DNA of 64,000 nucleotides from NCBI RefSeq assembly GCF_016899755.1, contig NZ_JACJJC010000001.1, positions 1-64,000 of the forward strand, written 5' to 3'. Shown here piece by piece: positions 9,090 to 16,897 of the stretch. The number at the start of each line of letters is the position of its first letter. The first letter of the stretch is position 1. The stretch is from Sutterella massiliensis (lineage in GTDB: Bacteria > Pseudomonadota > Gammaproteobacteria > Burkholderiales > Burkholderiaceae_F). The position numbers were made by a program, and so were the translations under genes. The notes under the pieces are model-generated. The model made no database searches. It was not told where the DNA came from and saw nothing but the letters and a program-made list of their open reading frames with translations.

Positions 9090-9131
9090 TTTCAGGAAAA
9101 AGGCCCAGCGCTCCATCGCGAAGGGCCTTTT
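9090..9131 (-). terminator. Intrinsic terminator (minus strand)
   Basis: AAAAGGCCC at 9123-9131 (read on the minus strand) pairs with GGGCCTTTT, followed by further T residues. It follows the unknown gene at 9198-9605 and precedes the kinase-like gene. Confidence 0.75.
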
Positions 9132-9197
9132 GTTTTTCGATGCTTCCAACGCCGCACCCTTAGCGCCCACAGGAACGCTCGGGCGGCGCGGCCGGCA

Positions 9198-9605
9198 TTA
9201 CGGCATCACGAGACCAGAGCCCCCGGCGGGAGGAGGCGGCGCCTGGAAACCAGGCATACCGGGCGTCACGATCTGAGAAGCGGCTTCGCGGCGCATCTCC
9301 TGCAGACGCTCCATCAGCTTCTTGACACCGTCCTTGGCGGCAGCACCGAACTTCTCGACCGCTTCGCCGACATTATCGGCAGGGATCTCGAACGTGACGG
9401 GTAGGGGCCCCATCTGCGTCATGATCTGCGTTTCGCCGACAAAAAGCATCGGACGGTCGAGATCGCGCTGGCCGTCAGTCTTCACCGGTGTCATCACGCG
9501 GATCGTGCCGACGCGGCGGTCCGTCACGACTTCTTCCGTGTAGAGGCCGGCAGCATCCATTTCGATGTCGAGCGCGTCAATGGGATTCGTAGAGTCTTCG
9601 ACCAT
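9198..9605 (-). CDS. Unrecognised small protein with Pro/Gly-rich tail
   Basis: A 135-residue protein I do not recognise. It has no signal peptide or membrane segment. The N-terminal half is acidic and then contains a repeatedly beta-like stretch (VGTIRVMTPVKTDG and RPMLFVGETQIMT). A predicted amphipathic helix follows (AVEKFGAAAKDGVKKLMERLQEMRREA). The last 25 residues are rich in proline and glycine (APPPPAGGSG), suggesting a flexible tail. It is bounded by its own terminator at 9090-9131 and a 98-base gap to the uspA gene. Codon use looks like its neighbours, so it is likely real. No function can be inferred from context. Confidence 0.65.
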   Translation of the reverse strand: MVEDSTNPIDALDIEMDAAGLYTEEVVTDRRVGTIRVMTPVKTDGQRDLDRPMLFVGETQIMTQMGPLPVTFEIPADNVGEAVEKFGAAAKDGVKKLMERLQEMRREAASQIVTPGMPGFQAPPPPAGGSGLVMP

Positions 9606-9703
9606 TTCGGTTGGCTCCTGAAGTTTGTCTGTTTTGAAGCGGCAATATTAGCAAAGAGCGGCTTGAAGCCTGAAGGCATTCGGTCGCCGCAACAAGCGCG
9701 TCG

Positions 9704-10138
9704 TTACCGGAAAACCATCACGGGAATCTGTGAATGCGTGAGCACCTTCTGCGTTTCGGAGCCGAGCAACACAGCGGCAATACCTTTGCGTCCATGGCTC
9801 GCCATGAAGATGATGTCGCAGTCGTTCTTTTCGGCCTGTTCGACGACGGCCTCAGCGGGCGAGAAACTCTTCGTCATCACAGTCTTGGCATCAACGCCGA
9901 GCGCTTCGCAGGTCTTGCGCGCCTCTTCGAGTCGATCGAGCGCTTCTTCGGTGACGCGCTCGTCGTACTGCTCGATCGATTCAGGTCGGTATTCGGCCAA
10001 GTTCGTATAGGAATAGGGTTCAACAACAGTCATCACAATGAGCGCCGCGCCAAGGGGTTTGGCGAACTTGGCCGCCCCCTCAACCGCCTTGATCGAGCGC
10101 TCCGAACCATCCGTCGGCACGAGAATCCGCTTGTACAT
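9704..10138 (-). CDS. Universal stress protein (single UspA domain)
   Basis: A 144-residue single-domain Usp protein. It begins YKRILVPTDGSERS, the usual first strand and loop with an aspartate contacting ATP, and ends with the nucleotide-binding pattern ASHGRKGIAAVLLGSETQKVL (G-2x-G-9x-G-S), so it should bind ATP. Usp proteins of this class help cells survive starvation, oxidative and other stresses, with unclear biochemistry. It precedes the unknown gene at 9198 on the same strand. A second, two-domain Usp protein is encoded 1.3 kb away on the other strand. Confidence 0.9.
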   Translation of the reverse strand: MYKRILVPTDGSERSIKAVEGAAKFAKPLGAALIVMTVVEPYSYTNLAEYRPESIEQYDERVTEEALDRLEEARKTCEALGVDAKTVMTKSFSPAEAVVEQAEKNDCDIIFMASHGRKGIAAVLLGSETQKVLTHSQIPVMVFR

Positions 10139-10291
10139 ATGCCTGTTCCTCTTCTAGGTTGAGCGGGCCGGCACCTCGCCTGCGGGCGCCGCCGCTTTTG
10201 TATTTCGGTCTCCTCTCATTTTAGGGCGACCGAACGGATGGCGCGACGGCGCTGTGGCATCAAGCCCGACGCCACGATGCCGAGCGCCTCT

Positions 10292-11095
10292 TCAGTCGGC
10301 ATTCGCCGTCGCGTGCACGGGACCGTTTTCGACGATGTCGTTAATAACGATCGCCGCAAGACGCAGCCCGACCGAGCCCGTAACAACGATCCCGGAACCG
10401 AAGCCGATGCGCTCACCCGAGCGCGCACCCACAGCCGCGAGATTCTCGGCGTCGGGCTGCTTCACCGCTTCGGCACTCGTTACGGCCAAAATCCCGAACT
10501 TTTTGGCTTTGCCGCTCGCACTGCCCGCGGGGAAGCCGTAATCGCGCCGAAGATTGGTACGAAGCTTTGCCGCGAGGGGATCGCCCTTGATGCGCGCAAG
10601 ATCCTCTTCAACGAGTTCACTCGGACGGCGTTTGCCGCCGGCGCCGCCGGAAACGACCACCTTGCAACCGAGGCGCTTTGCGGTTGCAACAAGCACGGTT
10701 TTGCCTTTGAGATCGTCAATGCAGTCGACCACCCAGTCGGCATCCTTGGGCAAAAGCCTTTCGGCATTCTCTGCCGTGACGAAAGCTGTAATAGCACTGA
10801 CTTCAAGCTCGGGGTTGATGAGCGCGAATCGCGCTTTGAGCAGCTCGACCTTGTATTGGCCGTAGTTGCCGTCCATCGCGTGAAGTTGTCGATTCGTGTT
10901 GGAGAGCGCACTTTTGTCGCCGTCGATGAGTGTCAGCCGACCGACACCCGTTCGCGCGAGCGCCTCGGCCGCCCAGCTGCCGACGCCGCCCGTTCCGACA
11001 ACGACAACATGCGAACGCGCCAATCGTTCTGCGCCTTCCTCTCCGTAAAGTCTTGCGACGCCGCCCAAGCGGCGCGGATCCGTTGTGTAACTCAT
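10292..11095 (-). CDS. tcdA: tRNA threonylcarbamoyladenosine dehydratase TcdA (CsdL)
   Basis: TcdA is an E1-like ATP-dependent enzyme that dehydrates t6A37 in ANN-decoding tRNAs to the cyclic form ct6A. The 267-residue protein has the adenylation-fold start VVVVGTGGVGSWAAEALART (P-loop-like GTGGVGS at 34-40), the aspartate of LIDGD, the NRQ motif following it and VVDCIDDLKGK. Length and N-terminus fit the TcdA group within the ThiF/MoeB/HesA superfamily. A roughly 345-base AT-rich intergenic region separates its start from the divergent tandem-Usp gene and must hold both promoters. Confidence 0.88.
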   Translation of the reverse strand: MSYTTDPRRLGGVARLYGEEGAERLARSHVVVVGTGGVGSWAAEALARTGVGRLTLIDGDKSALSNTNRQLHAMDGNYGQYKVELLKARFALINPELEVSAITAFVTAENAERLLPKDADWVVDCIDDLKGKTVLVATAKRLGCKVVVSGGAGGKRRPSELVEEDLARIKGDPLAAKLRTNLRRDYGFPAGSASGKAKKFGILAVTSAEAVKQPDAENLAAVGARSGERIGFGSGIVVTGSVGLRLAAIVINDIVENGPVHATANAD

Positions 11096-11440
11096 TTTTG
11101 ATTCCGAAATGTGCGGTTTTTAGCGGAGATTAGATCGTTTACAAAAAAAATGCTTCTTTATTTTCAGACAACTCTCTGTAAAAATTCGCAACGCCGCTTC
11201 CTTCATTTTGGAGACTTACTTTTCATTTTTCGATTTTTCGATTTTTTGCTTTGGGTCAGAAAAAGAAGGTAATTCTCAAAAAATTCAAGTGCTAAATTTA
11301 AGTTAACAGGACGTTTTTGATCAGAACTGCAGTGGCGTCGGATATTTCCATTCGGCGACTTTTCTGCAGTGGTCCGACGTTCCGGCAAAAAGAGACGCAA
11401 CTCAGACCGCAGAAGCGTTCTCAATAATCAAGGAGGCCCT
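11096..11440. other. AT-rich divergent intergenic region
   Basis: A 345-base gap between tcdA and the tandem-Usp gene, markedly more AT-rich than the rest of the window. It contains a short tandem repeat at 11225-11248 (ATTTTTCG, ATTTTTCG, ATTTTTTG), long T and A runs and an AAGTTAAC stretch. No credible open frame or RNA gene was seen. I looked for an FNR-type TTGATnnnnATCAA site and found only the half-like TTGATC near 11317. Both divergent promoters should lie here, but I cannot place them with confidence. Confidence 0.5.
11430..11436 (+). promoter_or_regulatory. Strong ribosome-binding site of the tandem-Usp gene
   Basis: AAGGAGG, matching the anti-Shine-Dalgarno core, four bases before the ATG at 11441. 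It decides the start codon and is the best such site noticed in the window. Confidence 0.8.
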
Positions 11441-12340
11441 ATGCGAATTCTCGTTCCGATCGACGGCAGTACCAACTCTCTGAACGCTGTTTCTTTCATA
11501 GCCACCCGCAAGACGCTTCTCGGCAGCAATCCGACGATCGAGCTGCTCAACATTCAGTTGCCGCTTCCGGCGCGTGCCTGTCGCTTGGTCGGCCAGGATG
11601 CGCTCACCCGCTACTATGAAGATGAGGCGGAAAAGGTCTTCGAACCCGCCCGCAAGATTCTCCAAAAAGCAGGCTTCCAAGCCAACGAATCGTTCGTGGT
11701 CGGTGAAGCGGCCGAAAGCATCGCCAAAAGCGCCGAAAAGGTCGGCGCCGACCTGATCGTCATGGGGTCGCGCGGCCAGAGCGCCCTCAAGGGCCTCTTC
11801 TTCGGCTCCGTCTCGAACGGCGTTCTCGCGCAGTCGAAGTGCCCGGTTCTTGTCGTGCGCGGCAAACTGCCGCCTGCGACCGATGCCCTTCGCGTCGGTG
11901 TCGCAGTCGACGGCTCGAAGTACGGGCGCGCCGCTGTACGCTATGCCCTCAAGCATATTTCCTTCTTCGGCACGGGCGCCTCGTTCTACCTGATTAACGT
12001 CGTGAGCGACTACGCAGGCGCCGTCATGCCCGACATGGCCGGCATGGCCCTGCCGGCACTCTCTGAAGAAGAAGTGCTCGAGCTGCAAAAGGACGAGTTC
12101 AACGAAGCCGTCGAACCGCTTCGCCCCTTCTTCTCGAAGGCTGCAGTGAAGACGAAGGAAGTTTGCCTTGTCGGCAATCCCGGCGACGAAATCGCCGCCT
12201 TCGCCAAGAAGAAGAAGCTCGACATTGTGGTGATGGGCTCGCATGGCTACGGCCGCTTCAAAGCCGCGATCATGGGCTCGACTGCCACGCGTATCGCCGC
12301 TACTGGCGACGTACCGCTGCTTATCATTCGCCAAGCCTGA
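11441..12340 (+). CDS. Tandem-domain universal stress protein
   Basis: A 299-residue protein made of two Usp domains in tandem, about residues 1-145 and 150-299. Domain one starts MRILVPIDGSTNS and carries VMGSRGQSALKGLFFGSVSNGVL. Domain two starts RVGVAVDGSKYG and carries VMGSHGYGRFKAAIMGSTATRI. Both keep the G-2x-G-9x-G-S nucleotide-binding signature, so both halves may bind ATP. The ATG at 11441 is chosen because AAGGAGG, a near-perfect ribosome-binding site, lies five bases upstream; the longer in-frame reading from 11369 lacks one. The AT-rich leader and strong ribosome-binding site suggest high or strongly regulated expression. It ends at an inverted repeat plus terminator. Confidence 0.92.
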   Translation: MRILVPIDGSTNSLNAVSFIATRKTLLGSNPTIELLNIQLPLPARACRLVGQDALTRYYEDEAEKVFEPARKILQKAGFQANESFVVGEAAESIAKSAEKVGADLIVMGSRGQSALKGLFFGSVSNGVLAQSKCPVLVVRGKLPPATDALRVGVAVDGSKYGRAAVRYALKHISFFGTGASFYLINVVSDYAGAVMPDMAGMALPALSEEEVLELQKDEFNEAVEPLRPFFSKAAVKTKEVCLVGNPGDEIAAFAKKKKLDIVVMGSHGYGRFKAAIMGSTATRIAATGDVPLLIIRQA

Positions 12341-12351
12341 TGTCTGTCTTC

Positions 12352-12383
12352 GCTTCAAGCGCTAGCGCTACTGCGCTTGAAGC
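12352..12383. repeat. Perfect 11-base inverted repeat behind the tandem-Usp gene
   Basis: GCTTCAAGCGC and its exact complement GCGCTTGAAGC flank a ten-base loop that itself contains the palindrome TAGCGCTA. No T tract follows, so it is not a classic terminator. It may stabilise the 3' end of the usp transcript. I saw no second copy in the window. Confidence 0.6.
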
Positions 12384-12394
12384 AGCCCCATACA

Positions 12395-12430
12395 AAGGTC
12401 CGCTCGACCTTCGGTCGGACGGGCCTTTTT
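12395..12430 (+). terminator. Intrinsic terminator after the tandem-Usp gene
   Basis: An imperfect long stem, AAAGGTCCGCTCGACC with GGTCGGACGGGCCTTT around a TTC loop, followed by five T residues. It isolates the usp gene from the LuxR-type regulator. Confidence 0.8.
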
Positions 12431-12550
12431 CATGGATAACGCATTCACGCGATACCAAAAAAGGGGATGTGCTAAGATCAGTCGGTCCGCAGAGGCGCAC
12501 TCGACACTCTGCGCAGAAGTTGCGAGCAGAGAAACCAAGCGCAAAAGAAA

Positions 12551-13279
12551 ATGACTCCGATGAATAACGCTTTCACTAACAACGGACAAAAACGAGAACC
12601 GCAAAACGTGTTCATCGCCGCCGAAACCCGGGAAGAAGCCGAGCGACTCGCCGAAAGGATTCGCTCAGCCTCCGATTACAACGTCATTGGCATCGCCACC
12701 GACCGCATCCGCATGGAAGAGGCCATCTCCGGCTTCATGCCCGTTGATGCGCTCATTACGGACATCGCGCTCAACGGTGAAGACGTCACGCCGCTCTTTG
12801 CGAAAGCACGTCAGTTCAACGAAAACATCGACATTCTCGTCTACACGACGAATACGCAGGACAACGCCGTAATCCGCGCCGTTCTTGCCGGCGCCATGGG
12901 CTACCTTCTCAAGGGCGACCAGGAGGACATCCTAACGAGCATGCGCCTCATGCGCGGCGGCGGTTCCCCCGTCTCGCCCACGGTAACGCGCAGCGTTCTC
13001 AAAGCGCTTCAGTCCCGCTCAAACAGTCCCACGCTTCGCGCCAAAAAAAAGGACAGCACGGAGATTGCGCCGCTCTCGCAGCGCGAAGCCGAAATTCTCG
13101 CGCTCCTGGCCAAGGGGATCTCTTTCGCCGACATCGGCGACATTCTGTCGATTTCGCCGCACACCGTGACGGCGCACATCAAGAAAATTTACCGCAAGCT
13201 CCAAGTGCACTCGCGCGGCGAAGCCGTGTACGAAGCTGCCTGTATGGGCATCCTGCCCGATCAGCACATGCTTTCCTGA
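12551..13279 (+). CDS. Orphan LuxR/NarL-type response regulator with atypical receiver
   Basis: A 242-residue DNA-binding regulator. The C-terminal LuxR-type helix-turn-helix spans about 174-231, with LSQREAEILALLAKGISFADI and the recognition region SPHTVTAHIKKIYRKL. The N-terminal domain looks like a receiver: a phosphoacceptor-like D71 in LITDIALNG, YTT at 98-100 and K121 in LLKGD. The acidic pair normally found after strand one is reduced to AAE (23-25), so metal binding and phosphorylation may be altered. No sensor kinase gene is near. It lies between a usp gene and moaC, each separated by terminators, so targets cannot be read from context. Another in-frame ATG is at codon 4. Confidence 0.85.
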   Translation: MTPMNNAFTNNGQKREPQNVFIAAETREEAERLAERIRSASDYNVIGIATDRIRMEEAISGFMPVDALITDIALNGEDVTPLFAKARQFNENIDILVYTTNTQDNAVIRAVLAGAMGYLLKGDQEDILTSMRLMRGGGSPVSPTVTRSVLKALQSRSNSPTLRAKKKDSTEIAPLSQREAEILALLAKGISFADIGDILSISPHTVTAHIKKIYRKLQVHSRGEAVYEAACMGILPDQHMLS

Positions 13280-13300
13280 CGCAAGTCGGAAAAGAAAACC

Positions 13301-13338
13301 AAGCCGAGCGTCTCGTCGAAAGCGCTCGGCTTTTTTTC
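13301..13338 (+). terminator. Intrinsic terminator after the LuxR-type regulator
   Basis: AAGCCGAGCG pairs with CGCTCGGCTT across an eleven-base loop, followed by seven T residues. On the other strand the stem is followed by GGTTTTCTTTTCC, so it may also stop moaC transcription. Confidence 0.85.
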
Positions 13339-13359
13339 TTTTCCGCCGCTTGCAACCGA

Positions 13360-13837
13360 TCAGCCGCGCGTCCAATGTCCGGACTTGCCGCCCGCCTTTT
13401 CGAGCAGGCAAATCTCGCTCATCACCATCCCGCGATCGACTGCCTTGCACATGTCGTAGATCGTGAGAAGTCCCACCTGAACGGCCGTGAGCGCTTCCAT
13501 TTCAACGCCGGTCTGCCCCTTGCACTCGCAGGTCGCCGTGCATCGGATTTCGCTCGCTGCTTCGTGAAGTTCGAAGGCCACGTCAACATGCGTGAGCGCG
13601 ATTGGATGACAAAGCGGCACGAGATCGGCCGTACGCTTGCTCGCCATGATCGCCGCAATACGAGCGACACCGATGACGTCCCCCCTTTTTGGCCGTGCCG
13701 CTCTTCACAAGCTCAAAGGTTGCGGGCGCCATGCGAATGACTCCAGTCGCTCGGGCGATGCGGTGCGTTTCACTCTTGCCGCCCACATCGACCATGTGCG
13801 CCTCGCCGTCCACATTGAAATGTGTGAGTTCTCCCAT
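13360..13837 (-). pseudogene. moaC: Frameshifted moaC (cyclic pyranopterin monophosphate synthase)
   Basis: MoaC makes cyclic pyranopterin monophosphate in molybdenum cofactor synthesis. The N-terminal part is read from the ATG at 13837 ([19 protein letters not shown], then [15 protein letters not shown]). The C-terminal part is read in another frame ([51 protein letters not shown]). Both are unmistakable MoaC with all conserved blocks. The frames meet at a run of five A then six G (minus strand, about 13680-13690). One fewer G restores [19 protein letters not shown] and a full-length protein of about 158 residues. Everything else is intact, so a sequencing or assembly indel, a very recent mutation or slippage are all possible. 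An AAAGG ribosome-binding site precedes the ATG. Confidence 0.88.
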
Positions 13838-14011
13838 TTTTCGTTACCTTTAAGAACGCGCAGCCTCCAAATTGGAAGCACCAAAACACGACATAATGAA
13901 TAAATTCGCCGGCTGCGGCCGAGACGGGAAGCATTTCACCGACCGGTCGCCGGCACGAGCTTCAAACGATACAGCATTGAGGCGAACGAGCGCTGCGGCT
14001 GCACCGCCCAA

Positions 14012-15535
14012 ATGCCGAGCCTACGCATGTCCAAATTTATCGCACGTCTCTGCGCCCTGGCGGCCGTGTTTGTCGCCGCCACGCCGACATCGGCCATCTA
14101 CGCCGCTGCCGGCCCGACGGTGCTCGATCTCAATTTACCCAATCTCGGCTCGAGCGCCGACGCCGAGCTGAGTCCGCTCGAAGAGCACCGCTTGGGCGCA
14201 CAACTCATGAATTCCGTTCGCTCGGATCCGACCTTCATGACGGATCCGGAAATCACGGAATACCTGAACCACCTCGGCTATCAGCTCGTGAGCCACGCCA
14301 AAACGAGCACCTACAACTTTTTCTTTTTCCCGATCCGCGACGACACGCTCAACGCGTTTGCGCTCCCCGGCGGCTTCATTGCCGTACATACGGCCACGAT
14401 CATCTCCGCGCGCAACGAGAGCGAGCTCGCGGGCGTCGTCGGCCACGAAATCGGCCACGTCGCGCAGCGCCACATCGCACGCATGATCGAAGGGCAGCGC
14501 GGCAACCTCGCGCTCACGCTCGGTTCGGTGCTGCTGGCCATTCTGGCCGCACGAGCGGGCGGCAACTCGGGCGGCCAAGCGGCCGCAGCCATCGCAATGG
14601 GCTCGCAGGCAGCCATGATTCAGTCTCAGCTCAATTACTCGCAGGATGCCGAACGAGAGGCCGACCGACTCGGCCTGCAGACGCTTGCGGCCGCCGGCTT
14701 CGACCCCAAAGGCATGGAGGGCTTCTTTGAGCGCCTCCAATCGAGCAACCGCTTCTACCAGTCTGCCGCCCCTGCGTATCTCTCGACCCACCCGCTCACG
14801 ATCGAGCGAATCGCAGATATGGAAAACCGTACGCGCAGCATGCCCACGCGCATGCATCGCGACAGCGACGACTTCCGTCTCATTCAAGTGCGCGCCCGCG
14901 TACTGCAGGAAACACGCATCGACGGGTGGCGACGCGTGCTCGCCGACTTCGAACGAAGTCTCAAAACGGCCAAGGGCAAAGAGGCCTGCGTCTATCAGTA
15001 CGGCATTTCCGTCGCCAAGGGCGAACTCAAGGACCGCGCTGGCGCTTATGCTGCAGCTAAAGCTTCGACAACGTGCGGCATCCGATCGGCGGTGCTGGAG
15101 CGCAACCTCATCCGAACGCGTTTTGACGCGGCGCGCACGAGTGCCGAAAAACTGGGGGCGCTAGCCGACGCCAAGAAGGCGCTCAGTACCTATCCGCTCT
15201 CGGCGATGATGGCGGAAAACTACGTCGACCTTCTTTATTCGCTCGACCGCCACCAGGAACTCATCAACTTCCTGCGCAACGGCTCCGCGCTCACCGACAG
15301 CGACCCCGACTATCACGCGATTCTCGCGCGCTCGTATGAGGCACTCGGCAAAAAGAGCCTGCAGTACATGCACACAGGAGAAATGTATGCGCTCATGGGC
15401 GGCACGGAGGCTGCCGTTTATCAGTACGCGCTTGCCCAAAAGGCCAATGACGGCGACTTTTACACCATGAGTCAGATCGATGCGCGCCTTCGCGAGCTGC
15501 GCGAGCAAGCCGCGCAAGAAAAGCGAGACAGGTGA
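14012..15535 (+). CDS. bepA: BepA-like periplasmic M48 metalloprotease/chaperone with TPR tail
   Basis: BepA (YfgC) is a periplasmic zinc protease and chaperone that helps assemble, or degrades, outer-membrane proteins, LptD in particular. The 507-residue protein begins with a signal peptide (hydrophobic core about 10-27, cleavage near ATPTSA or IYA). It carries the zinc motif HEIGH at 145-149 and the third-ligand segment EREADRLG near 214-221. The remaining ~230 residues are helical with TPR-like repeats (for example YHAILARSYEALGK). Translation could start at 14012 or at the ATG at 14027; neither has a clear ribosome-binding site. lptD lies 20 kb away, so they are not co-transcribed. Confidence 0.88.
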   Translation: MPSLRMSKFIARLCALAAVFVAATPTSAIYAAAGPTVLDLNLPNLGSSADAELSPLEEHRLGAQLMNSVRSDPTFMTDPEITEYLNHLGYQLVSHAKTSTYNFFFFPIRDDTLNAFALPGGFIAVHTATIISARNESELAGVVGHEIGHVAQRHIARMIEGQRGNLALTLGSVLLAILAARAGGNSGGQAAAAIAMGSQAAMIQSQLNYSQDAEREADRLGLQTLAAAGFDPKGMEGFFERLQSSNRFYQSAAPAYLSTHPLTIERIADMENRTRSMPTRMHRDSDDFRLIQVRARVLQETRIDGWRRVLADFERSLKTAKGKEACVYQYGISVAKGELKDRAGAYAAAKASTTCGIRSAVLERNLIRTRFDAARTSAEKLGALADAKKALSTYPLSAMMAENYVDLLYSLDRHQELINFLRNGSALTDSDPDYHAILARSYEALGKKSLQYMHTGEMYALMGGTEAAVYQYALAQKANDGDFYTMSQIDARLRELREQAAQEKRDR

Positions 15536-15591
15536 AATTGGATTTTCACGTCTCGTTTTTGCAGGGAATTCCGTGCGAAAATAACGCCCAC

Positions 15592-15624
15592 CGCCGGTCC
15601 GCTTTTGGTCCGGCGCCCTTTTTT
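15592..15624 (+). terminator. Intrinsic terminator after bepA
   Basis: CGCCGG pairs with CCGGCG, extended by an inner CC/GG pair, and is followed by CCCTTTTTT. It ends bepA ahead of the ferredoxin reductase gene. Confidence 0.75.
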
Positions 15625-15680
15625 GCTCACTCATTTTCTTCGGCTGCCCTTCGGAACCCGCCTGCAGCCGCGCTTTCAAA

Positions 15681-16763
15681 ATGGCTATTGAAGACTACAT
15701 GACCGTTGCCGAGCCAACGGACCAAATTATTGAAACGGACGCCGTCATCATCGGTGCCGGTCCTGTCGGCCTCTTCCAGGTCTTTGAACTCGGCCTGCTC
15801 GAAATCAAGTGCCACGTTGTCGACTCGCTACGCAATGTCGGCGGCCAGTGCATGGAACTCTACCCGACCAAGCCGATCTACGACATTCCTGCCGTACCGG
15901 TCTGCTCCTCGTACGAGCTCACCGAAAACCTCTTGAAGCAGAACCACCATTTCGGTCCTGTGTTCCACCTCGGCCAAGAAGTGACGGTCGTTGAAAAGCA
16001 GGCCGACGGAGCGTTCCGCGTCGAAACCGACAAGGGCACCCGCTTCAAGTGCAAGGTCGTCATCATTGCCGCCGGCGTGGGTTCGTTCCAAGCACGCCCG
16101 CTTCGCGTCAAGGGCATCGAAAAGTTTGAAGGCACCCAGCTCCACTACAGCTGCAAGGATCCCTCGATTTTCGAAGGCAAGAACGTCGTCATCTGCGGCG
16201 GCGGCGACTCCGCGCTCGACTGGACGCTCAACCTAGTCGGCAAGGCCGAGAGCGTTGTGCTCGTGCACCGTCGAGACGGCTTCCGCGCGCAGGCCGCCTC
16301 CGTCGCCAAGATGAAGGAGCTCTGCGAAAACTGGGAAATGCAGTTTGAAGTCGGCCAAGTGACGGGCTTCTCCGAAGAAGACAACCGCCTCACTGAAGTC
16401 AACGTCACGGGCGCAGACGGCGTCACGCGCCGCATTCCGCTCGACCATCTCCTCGTTTTCTTCGGCCTGCAACCCAAGCTCGGTCCGATCGAAAACTGGG
16501 GGCTCGAGCTCGACCGCAAACAGATCGTCGTTGACACGGCTCGCTTCGAGACCAACATCCCGGGCATCTTCGCCGTAGGCGACATCAACACGTACCCGGG
16601 CAAAAAGAAGCTCATTCTTTCCGGCTTCCACGAATGCGCTCTTGCCGCGTTTGCCGCCTGCGACTACGTCTTCCCCGAAAAGCGCATCTTCCTGCAGTAC
16701 ACGACGACTTCGCCCAAGCTGCACAAGGTTCTCGGCGTCGAAATGCCGAACTTTGACGAATAA
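15681..16763 (+). CDS. fpr: Ferredoxin--NADP reductase (thioredoxin-reductase-like type)
   Basis: A 360-residue homologue of the TrxR-like ferredoxin/flavodoxin NADP+ reductases (YumC type), which pass electrons between NADPH and ferredoxin in the cytoplasm. The FAD-binding motif IIGAGPVG is near 23-30. The NADPH-binding motif [11 protein letters not shown] lies near 171-181, followed by [11 protein letters not shown]. The C-terminal FAD contact [17 protein letters not shown] is present. The CxxC redox pair of true thioredoxin reductases is absent, which supports the reductase call. It forms a single unit between two intrinsic terminators. Confidence 0.9.
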   Translation: MAIEDYMTVAEPTDQIIETDAVIIGAGPVGLFQVFELGLLEIKCHVVDSLRNVGGQCMELYPTKPIYDIPAVPVCSSYELTENLLKQNHHFGPVFHLGQEVTVVEKQADGAFRVETDKGTRFKCKVVIIAAGVGSFQARPLRVKGIEKFEGTQLHYSCKDPSIFEGKNVVICGGGDSALDWTLNLVGKAESVVLVHRRDGFRAQAASVAKMKELCENWEMQFEVGQVTGFSEEDNRLTEVNVTGADGVTRRIPLDHLLVFFGLQPKLGPIENWGLELDRKQIVVDTARFETNIPGIFAVGDINTYPGKKKLILSGFHECALAAFAACDYVFPEKRIFLQYTTTSPKLHKVLGVEMPNFDE

Positions 16764-16792
16764 GCGACTCGCCGCTGACAGCGACCTTTTGC

Positions 16793-16832
16793 AAAACGCC
16801 CCGGGAAGCCGAGCTGCACCGGGGCGTTTTCG
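16793..16832. terminator. Bidirectional terminator between fpr and apbC
   Basis: A perfect 12-base stem, AAAACGCCCCGG with CCGGGGCGTTTT, around a 14-base loop. T residues follow on both strands. It serves the convergent fpr and apbC. A second hairpin without a T tract (CCCGTGCA, CTC, TGCACGGG) lies at 16857-16875. Confidence 0.85.
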
Positions 16833-16897
16833 TAGCGAATAGCCCGTGTCGAACCACCCGTGCACTCTGCACGGGCGGCCGAACGCGGCCTAATCGA

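Noticed and set aside
11225..11248. ATTTTTCG tandem repeat considered as a CRISPR-like or phase-variable repeat
   Set aside because: Only about three 8-base units without spacers and not in a coding region; too short to support either idea.
11203..11424. Small minus-strand open frame in the AT-rich spacer
   Set aside because: Lysine- and leucine-rich reading of AT-rich promoter DNA with no ribosome-binding site or similarity; probably non-coding.
13680..13690. Programmed ribosomal frameshift in moaC
   Set aside because: A5G6 could slip, but the change needed is +1 (or -2), no stimulatory structure is evident, and MoaC is not known to use frameshifting. A simple indel is the more economical reading.
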